From an uncultured Bacilli bacterium (lineage in GTDB: Bacteria; Bacillota_I; Bacilli_A; RF39; UBA660), in assembly GCA_934096815.1 (NCBI GenBank), contig CAKOMY010000017.1:1-18913 (forward strand): a DNA stretch of 18,913 bases, given 5' to 3'. Positions 14,913-18,913 of the stretch are shown in pieces. The position numbers were made by a program, and so were the translations under genes. How positions within the stretch are numbered: position 1 is the stretch's first letter; each line of letters starts with the position of its first letter. The notes under the pieces were generated by a model. The model had not been told where the DNA came from. It did no database searches and worked only from the letters and a program-made list of their open reading frames with translations.

Positions 14913-15801
14913 CCATTTTATCAATTGTTTTAGCGCATAAACTTCCTATAAATATGGCACCTATTCCGGCAAGTTCAGGATAATACATATATAGAATAAA
15001 GGTAATTATGCCTATTAAAATAGCATAGATTATTTTTCCTAATTCAGTATAAGGACTTGTTTTCATATCACTTGCAATAAAGACATAGGAAAATAATACA
15101 CTATTAGAAAATAAACTATCTAATATTAATATAATATTATTTTTATATAAACCATAAACTAATATTAAAGAAAAATAAGTTAAAAAAGCATATAAAGGTA
15201 TTTCTTTTTTATAATAATCTTGACTAAATAAAGTTATAATACTTATGATAAGTAAAATTATATTGTTAGAATTGATACCTCCACTACCCTTACCAATAAA
15301 GTAATCTAAAGGAGTTAAATGTAAGTTATTAGAGCTTTCATATATATTTAGAAAACTAAAGTTACCTTTTAAATTCATAATTAGAATTATTAATAAAGCC
15401 ATTAAGCATACAATATTTACATTAGGTTTCTTCAAAATTAAACTTAAAAATGAACATATAAATATAACTAATAAGAAAATATATATTGGTGTATTAATAC
15501 TTATTATACTAGCTAAAATAATGCCATAATAAGGGTAATTACTCATAGTAAGATAAGATAAAATCTTTCTTTTTTTATGTTTAATATAATTATCAACTAT
15601 AAAAGGAACAAGCATTCCAATAACTAAGCCTAAGATATCAAAAATTAAAGGTTTAAATAGTCCGAAAATATTTACTAGTCCTAAAGCATATAATTTAATT
15701 CCATTTTTATAAAATCCACTAATTAGTAAAGGCAATATTGCTAATAAATTTATAATATTAATTTTTTTTATTGTTAATTTAGAATCAATATATTTATTCA
15801 T
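14902..15801 (-). CDS. RnfD/NqrB-family membrane subunit
   Basis: RnfD is a membrane subunit of the Rnf complex, which couples ferredoxin:NAD+ electron transfer to Na+ or H+ transport; it carries an FMN linked to a Thr. The 299-residue protein has eight or more membrane helices. The segment HLTPLDYF (161-168) corresponds to the flavin-binding GATPL region, with Thr163 as candidate FMN site. IASDMKTSPYTELGKIIYA (242-260) matches the family's conserved TDPxTSPxxxxGxxIYG stretch. It follows the RnfC-like gene by 3 nt, with AGGAGG in that gene's last codons. No rnfG, rnfE, rnfA or rnfB is beside it. The family is clear; full Rnf function is doubtful. Confidence 0.8.
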   Translation of the reverse strand: MNKYIDSKLTIKKINIINLLAILPLLISGFYKNGIKLYALGLVNIFGLFKPLIFDILGLVIGMLVPFIVDNYIKHKKRKILSYLTMSNYPYYGIILASIISINTPIYIFLLVIFICSFLSLILKKPNVNIVCLMALLIILIMNLKGNFSFLNIYESSNNLHLTPLDYFIGKGSGGINSNNIILLIISIITLFSQDYYKKEIPLYAFLTYFSLILVYGLYKNNIILILDSLFSNSVLFSYVFIASDMKTSPYTELGKIIYAILIGIITFILYMYYPELAGIGAIFIGSLCAKTIDKMVER

Positions 15802-15804
15802 TGG

Positions 15805-16899
15805 TTACCTCCTATTAGCAGGACAAACGTAGTGGCATAGTCCACATTTTATACATTTATCCATTTTATATCCAGTCCTTGGATTTGCTCCTACTGGGCA
15901 GTGTTTAACACATAAGCCACAATTTAAACATTTAGTTTCTTTATCTGTTATAGTACTTGTAATAAAAACACTTCTTACTTCTTCTGTAATAATTGTATCT
16001 AAACTATTTAATTCATATCCTGATAATAAACCATTAACTACCAAGTGATAATCATCATCTAATATTTTAAAATTATTAGCAATTATCTCTTTAATATTTG
16101 TTCCTAATTTAACTTTTAATACAACTGATTTATTTATTTTATTACCAGAAAATGTAACATATTTATAACATAGTGGTTTACCCTTTCTTAAAATATTTAA
16201 AATATTTAAAATATCACTAACATCTAAAAAAATTGTTTTTTCTTTACCCATTAGTTCTTTAGATAAGATTTGCTTATTACCAACAGGATATAAATCAGGC
16301 ATTAATTTTAATTTAATATTTGGATATGTTCCTATTAAGTTTAGAAGTGATACTACATTATCGGAATCATTATCTTTAATAGCAAGAATACATTTTTTAA
16401 TATCAAGTATTTTAACAATTGCATCTATGGTATCAAGAATATCATCAGCATAACTATTTATTAGTTTACTTAAAACTATTTCATATATTTCATAATCGAT
16501 AGCTGATACTATTAAATTATTAGAATTAAAATCTTCATTTATATTAGTATATTTTCTAATTAAATTTACAAATTCTTCTTTAGTTATATTATCAATTTTT
16601 CTTTTAGATTTTATTAATTTTCCGTCTTCTCTAAAGTTATTTTCAACAACAATACATTTTGTTAAATTTTCATTAACATACATATTTTTTAATCCAATTA
16701 TCTTACCAGAAACACTGCTTAAAGAAACTATTCCATCCTTCTCACATAAAATGGTGTCTAAATTTATTTCATCATGATTTCTAACCAAAATATTAGTTCC
16801 ATCTTCAATTGGAACGTAGATATAATCTGGATTTAAATAAGCTTTTATTTCTTTATTATATTTAATGTTTTCATCTTTATCTATTTTAATAAGACGCAT
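15805..16899 (-). CDS. Shortened RnfC-like iron-sulfur protein
   Basis: RnfC is the peripheral Rnf subunit that binds NADH, FMN and two [4Fe-4S] clusters. This 364-residue product, shorter than the usual 430 or more, has the N-terminal sandwich domain (DGIVSLSSVSGKI, about 55-67) and the middle segment DLYPVGNKQILSKELMG. The C-terminus has two clusters, CLNCGLCVKHCP (324-335) and CIKCGLCHYVCP (349-360), ending five residues later. The GxGGAGFPT and ECEPY segments that form the FMN/NADH pocket in normal RnfC are not present. I chose ATG 16899, 11 nt after AGAGG; the in-frame GTG 16908 is only 2 nt from it. It probably passes electrons between the clusters and the RnfD-like partner. Confidence 0.8.
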   Translation of the reverse strand: MRLIKIDKDENIKYNKEIKAYLNPDYIYVPIEDGTNILVRNHDEINLDTILCEKDGIVSLSSVSGKIIGLKNMYVNENLTKCIVVENNFREDGKLIKSKRKIDNITKEEFVNLIRKYTNINEDFNSNNLIVSAIDYEIYEIVLSKLINSYADDILDTIDAIVKILDIKKCILAIKDNDSDNVVSLLNLIGTYPNIKLKLMPDLYPVGNKQILSKELMGKEKTIFLDVSDILNILNILRKGKPLCYKYVTFSGNKINKSVVLKVKLGTNIKEIIANNFKILDDDYHLVVNGLLSGYELNSLDTIITEEVRSVFITSTITDKETKCLNCGLCVKHCPVGANPRTGYKMDKCIKCGLCHYVCPANRR

Positions 16900-16921
16900 A
16901 TTAATCACTACCTCTACTATA

Positions 16922-16930
16922 AGTATAGCA
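16922..16930 (-). promoter_or_regulatory. Extended -10 promoter of the RnfC-RnfD-like operon
   Basis: TGCTATACT on the minus strand has the TGn extension; the -35 (TTTAAT, 16950-16945) is poor. It lies 23 nt before the ATG. No hairpin terminator separates it from the ABC-F gene upstream, so read-through is possible. Confidence 0.55.
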
Positions 16931-16950
16931 TTATTACTATTAAAATTAAA

Positions 16951-18567
16951 TTATTTATTGTTATTTAACGTTTCATAGTATGTTACTATTTCTTTATCAT
17001 AATAAGTAATTACTCCACTAGGTAAAATTAACATTCTATCGATATTTAAACTATCAACAAACTCTAAATTATGAGATACTACTAACATTGTTCCTTCATA
17101 ATCTTTAAAGATATCAGCTATTTTTAATTGAGTCATGGGATCTAAATGATTAGTTGGTTCATCAAGTAATAACGTGTTTGCCCCACTAAGCGCTATTTTA
17201 GCAAGTCCTACTCTTGATCTTTCTCCCGGTGATAAGACACCTGCAAGTTTATTAATATCTTCTCCTGAAAATAAGAAATTACCTAAATATCTTCTAACTT
17301 CATAATCAGCAAGTCCATAATTATTAAAATTATTTAAAATTGTTTTAGAGTTATCAATAATTTCATGTTCTTGAGCATAATATCCAATTAAAGTTTTATC
17401 ATTAATTTTAATTTCGCCATCTATTGGTTTTAATGAACCCATAATTAATCTTAAAAGTGTTGTTTTACCAATTCCATTTTCACCAACGATAAGAATTTTT
17501 TCTCCTCTTTGAATCGTAAATGATAAATCTTTATATAATAAGTTATTTTCATCATAACCAAATTTTAAATGATTAATTTCAATGGGAATACTGGTACTTG
17601 GATAATTAATTTTAATTTTAAATTTAGTTACTTTTTGTTTCTTTTCTGCTTCTACTTTAACTTGTTTTAACTTTTCTAACTTTTTAATTCTATCTTTAGC
17701 TATATTAGCTTGTTTTTCAGTTCCATGAATATATTTAGCAATTATTTTCTTTAGTTTTTCTTCTTCATCACTTTGTTTAGCAATTAATCTTTCTTTTGCT
17801 TTATCTTTTTCTTCTTTTATTTTTAAATATTTTTCATAATTACCATCAAATATTTCAAAATTATGTTTTATTTTATCAACATATAATGTTTTGGTAGTTA
17901 CTTCATTTAAGAAAGATGTATCATGAGATATTACTAGAATCATTCCATTATATTGTTTTAAATATTCAATTATAAAATCTTTAGTATCTAAATCTAAATG
18001 ATTAGTTGGTTCATCTAAAAGAAGAATATGAGCTTTTGAATATAATAAACGAGCAAACGCTATTTTAGATTTTTGACCACCTGAGATATCTTTTAACTTT
18101 AAATCTAACATATTAGAATCAATATTCATTCCACTTATTATTTTAAGTAAAATATTTTCATAATTATATTGATCATAATAATCTAGTTCATTATTTATTT
18201 TATTAATCCTTTTGGCAATTATTTTATATTCTTTATCATCAGCTGTAGCCATCTTTTCATAAAGGGTTGTAAGTTCATCTTCTAACTTTTTGATTGGTCT
18301 GCCTTCTAACAAATATTCAAATACGGTTAGATCACCATTTTCTGGTGTTTTAATAACTTGAGGCAAATAACCTATTTTATATTCAGTTGGAATAATCATT
18401 TTACCATTATCAAGAGAAATTTCACCTAATATCACTCTAAATAGTGTTGTTTTACCGGCTCCATTAACTCCAACTATGCCAACTTTATCATTTGAATTAA
18501 AACTAATACTTGCATTATCATAAACGACTTGAGTACCAAAATTAAGATATATATTTTCGAATCGCAT
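16951..18567 (-). CDS. ABC-F family ATPase
   Basis: ABC-F proteins are soluble twin-ATPase proteins that act on the ribosome E site to rescue stalled translation or give antibiotic protection. The 538-residue protein has two ATPase domains and no membrane segment. Domain 1 has Walker A GVNGAGKTT (33-41), signature ISGGQ (161-165) and LLLDEPTNHLD with Glu186. Domain 2 has GENGIGKTT (362-370), LSPGE (445-449) and LLLDEPTNHLD with Glu470. A charged helical linker (about 240-330) forms the P-site tRNA interaction motif. Both catalytic Glu are intact. AAAGGAGG lies 9 nt before ATG 18567. I cannot assign the subfamily. A resistance role is possible but housekeeping is as likely. Confidence 0.93.
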   Translation of the reverse strand: MRFENIYLNFGTQVVYDNASISFNSNDKVGIVGVNGAGKTTLFRVILGEISLDNGKMIIPTEYKIGYLPQVIKTPENGDLTVFEYLLEGRPIKKLEDELTTLYEKMATADDKEYKIIAKRINKINNELDYYDQYNYENILLKIISGMNIDSNMLDLKLKDISGGQKSKIAFARLLYSKAHILLLDEPTNHLDLDTKDFIIEYLKQYNGMILVISHDTSFLNEVTTKTLYVDKIKHNFEIFDGNYEKYLKIKEEKDKAKERLIAKQSDEEEKLKKIIAKYIHGTEKQANIAKDRIKKLEKLKQVKVEAEKKQKVTKFKIKINYPSTSIPIEINHLKFGYDENNLLYKDLSFTIQRGEKILIVGENGIGKTTLLRLIMGSLKPIDGEIKINDKTLIGYYAQEHEIIDNSKTILNNFNNYGLADYEVRRYLGNFLFSGEDINKLAGVLSPGERSRVGLAKIALSGANTLLLDEPTNHLDPMTQLKIADIFKDYEGTMLVVSHNLEFVDSLNIDRMLILPSGVITYYDKEIVTYYETLNNNK

Positions 18568-18602
18568 TAGTTATTTACCTCCTTTAATTAATCAATAATA
18601 AA

Positions 18603-18611
18603 AGTATATCA
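18603..18611 (-). promoter_or_regulatory. Extended -10 promoter of the ABC-F gene
   Basis: TGATATACT on the minus strand carries the TGn extension without a good -35 box. It lies directly after the terminator of the upstream gene and gives a leader of about 30 nt. Confidence 0.55.
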
Positions 18612-18660
18612 TAAAAATAAAAGAAATATTATTAGTTATCTTGTAACTTTAATATTTCTT
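18612..18660 (-). terminator. Terminator overlapping the end of the Rpn-like gene
   Basis: An 11-bp outer repeat (18621-18631 with 18650-18660) and a 5-bp inner stem (AGTTA with TAACT) form a long hairpin. On the minus strand it is followed by a T-rich tract. The stop codon and last nine codons lie inside it. Confidence 0.7.
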
Positions 18661-18913
18661 CTTTACTTAATTCAGTTATTCTTGATATATCTTCAATTGA
18701 CATATCATTTTCTAACAATTTTTTTGCTATCTCTAATGATTTTTTAATTTCACCTTCATTAAAACCTTCTGTATGCCCCTCATTAAAACCTTCTGCATGA
18801 CCTTCATTATATCCTTCAGATATACCTTCTTCTTTCGCAAATTTAAGATCAGTTTTTCTCATACTTTCTTCCATTGCTTTTTTATTATAATATATTAAAT
18901 TAGATGTATCTTC
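18632..18913 (-). CDS. C-terminal part of an Rpn/PD-(D/E)XK nuclease-type protein, N-terminus beyond window
   Basis: The frame is open from the window edge for 93 codons to TAA 18632, so the N-terminal nuclease domain is not visible. What is seen is the typical tail of Rpn (PD-(D/E)XK transposase-like) proteins: a charged helix (MRKTDLKFAKEEG), Gly/Glu-rich octapeptide repeats of the form EG(Y/F)NEGH(A/T), then IAKKLLENDMSIEDISRITEL, a small helix-turn-helix-like end. The repeats are encoded by 24-nt tandem units at 18753-18824. The Met at 18874 is probably internal. A decayed gene with the same tail lies at 2122-2202. The family call relies on the tail only. Confidence 0.65.
   Translation of the reverse strand, partial: EDTSNLIYYNKKAMEESMRKTDLKFAKEEGISEGYNEGHAEGFNEGHTEGFNEGEIKKSLEIAKKLLENDMSIEDISRITELSKEEILKLQDN
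18753..18824. repeat. Three tandem 24-nt units inside the Rpn-like gene
   Basis: Units at 18753-18776, 18777-18800 and 18801-18824. The first two differ at three or four positions; the third has diverged more. Each encodes one octapeptide of the EG(Y/F)NEGH(A/T) series, so a change in copy number keeps the frame. Confidence 0.8.

Noticed and set aside
16897..16908. GTG 16908 as start of the RnfC-like protein
   Set aside because: Only 2 nt from AGAGG; ATG 16899 has a workable distance.
18753..18824. Possible CRISPR-like repeats
   Set aside because: The 24-nt units are directly tandem without spacers and encode an in-frame peptide repeat.

Overview
The window comes from a very AT-rich, low-GC Gram-positive bacterium, most likely an uncultured Bacilli or Mollicutes-related gut lineage (RF39-like; this placement is an inference). 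It uses the standard code: yidD and the penicillin-binding protein end on TGA, and Trp is read from TGG. It makes peptidoglycan, because it has a division/cell-wall (dcw) gene set. Genes are tightly packed, with stop/start overlaps and Shine-Dalgarno sites inside upstream genes. Several terminator hairpins share bases with the last codons of the gene they end.

Left part (1-2120): a truncated surface protein gene with a TasA/camelysin-like N-terminus reads left from a strong promoter that carries a G7 tract. On the other strand, yidD overlaps a lipoprotein with the fold signature of ZnuA-type metal-binding proteins but no histidine at all. Four tRNA genes follow: Ser(GCT) with its own promoter, then Lys(CTT)-Ile(GAT)-Glu(TTC) closed by a terminator. 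About 750 bp (2122-2866) then hold a decayed gene on the minus strand.

Middle (2857-9028, all minus strand): a short dcw operon, mraZ-rsmH-ftsL-pbp-unknown membrane protein. Its promoter carries four TGG boxes at exact 10-nt spacing, the expected MraZ operator. Upstream lies a 546-residue prepilin-like protein with an Ig/Listeria-Bacteroides-repeat ectodomain and a cysteine-rich tail, transcribed separately.

Right of this (9027-13532): a PAP2-family phosphatase and two overlapping half-transporters form one operon. The two ABC subunits are complementary: one has degenerate Walker B and H-loop residues, the other a degenerate signature. They should therefore build one active and one dead ATP site. 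The operon diverges from tRNA-His(GTG), and the two -35 hexamers are the arms of one inverted repeat.

Right end (13573-18913, minus strand): a membrane-anchored Ig-like protein and an unknown small protein follow an RnfD-like and RnfC-like pair that lacks rnfG, rnfE, rnfA and rnfB. Next come an ABC-F ATPase and the C-terminal part of a PD-(D/E)XK/Rpn-type protein that runs off the edge.

The points most worth following are the RnfC-RnfD pair without the rest of Rnf, the histidine-free ZnuA-like lipoprotein coupled to yidD, two genes whose -10 box lies so close to the ATG that their mRNAs should be leaderless, and the G-tract promoter of the surface protein.
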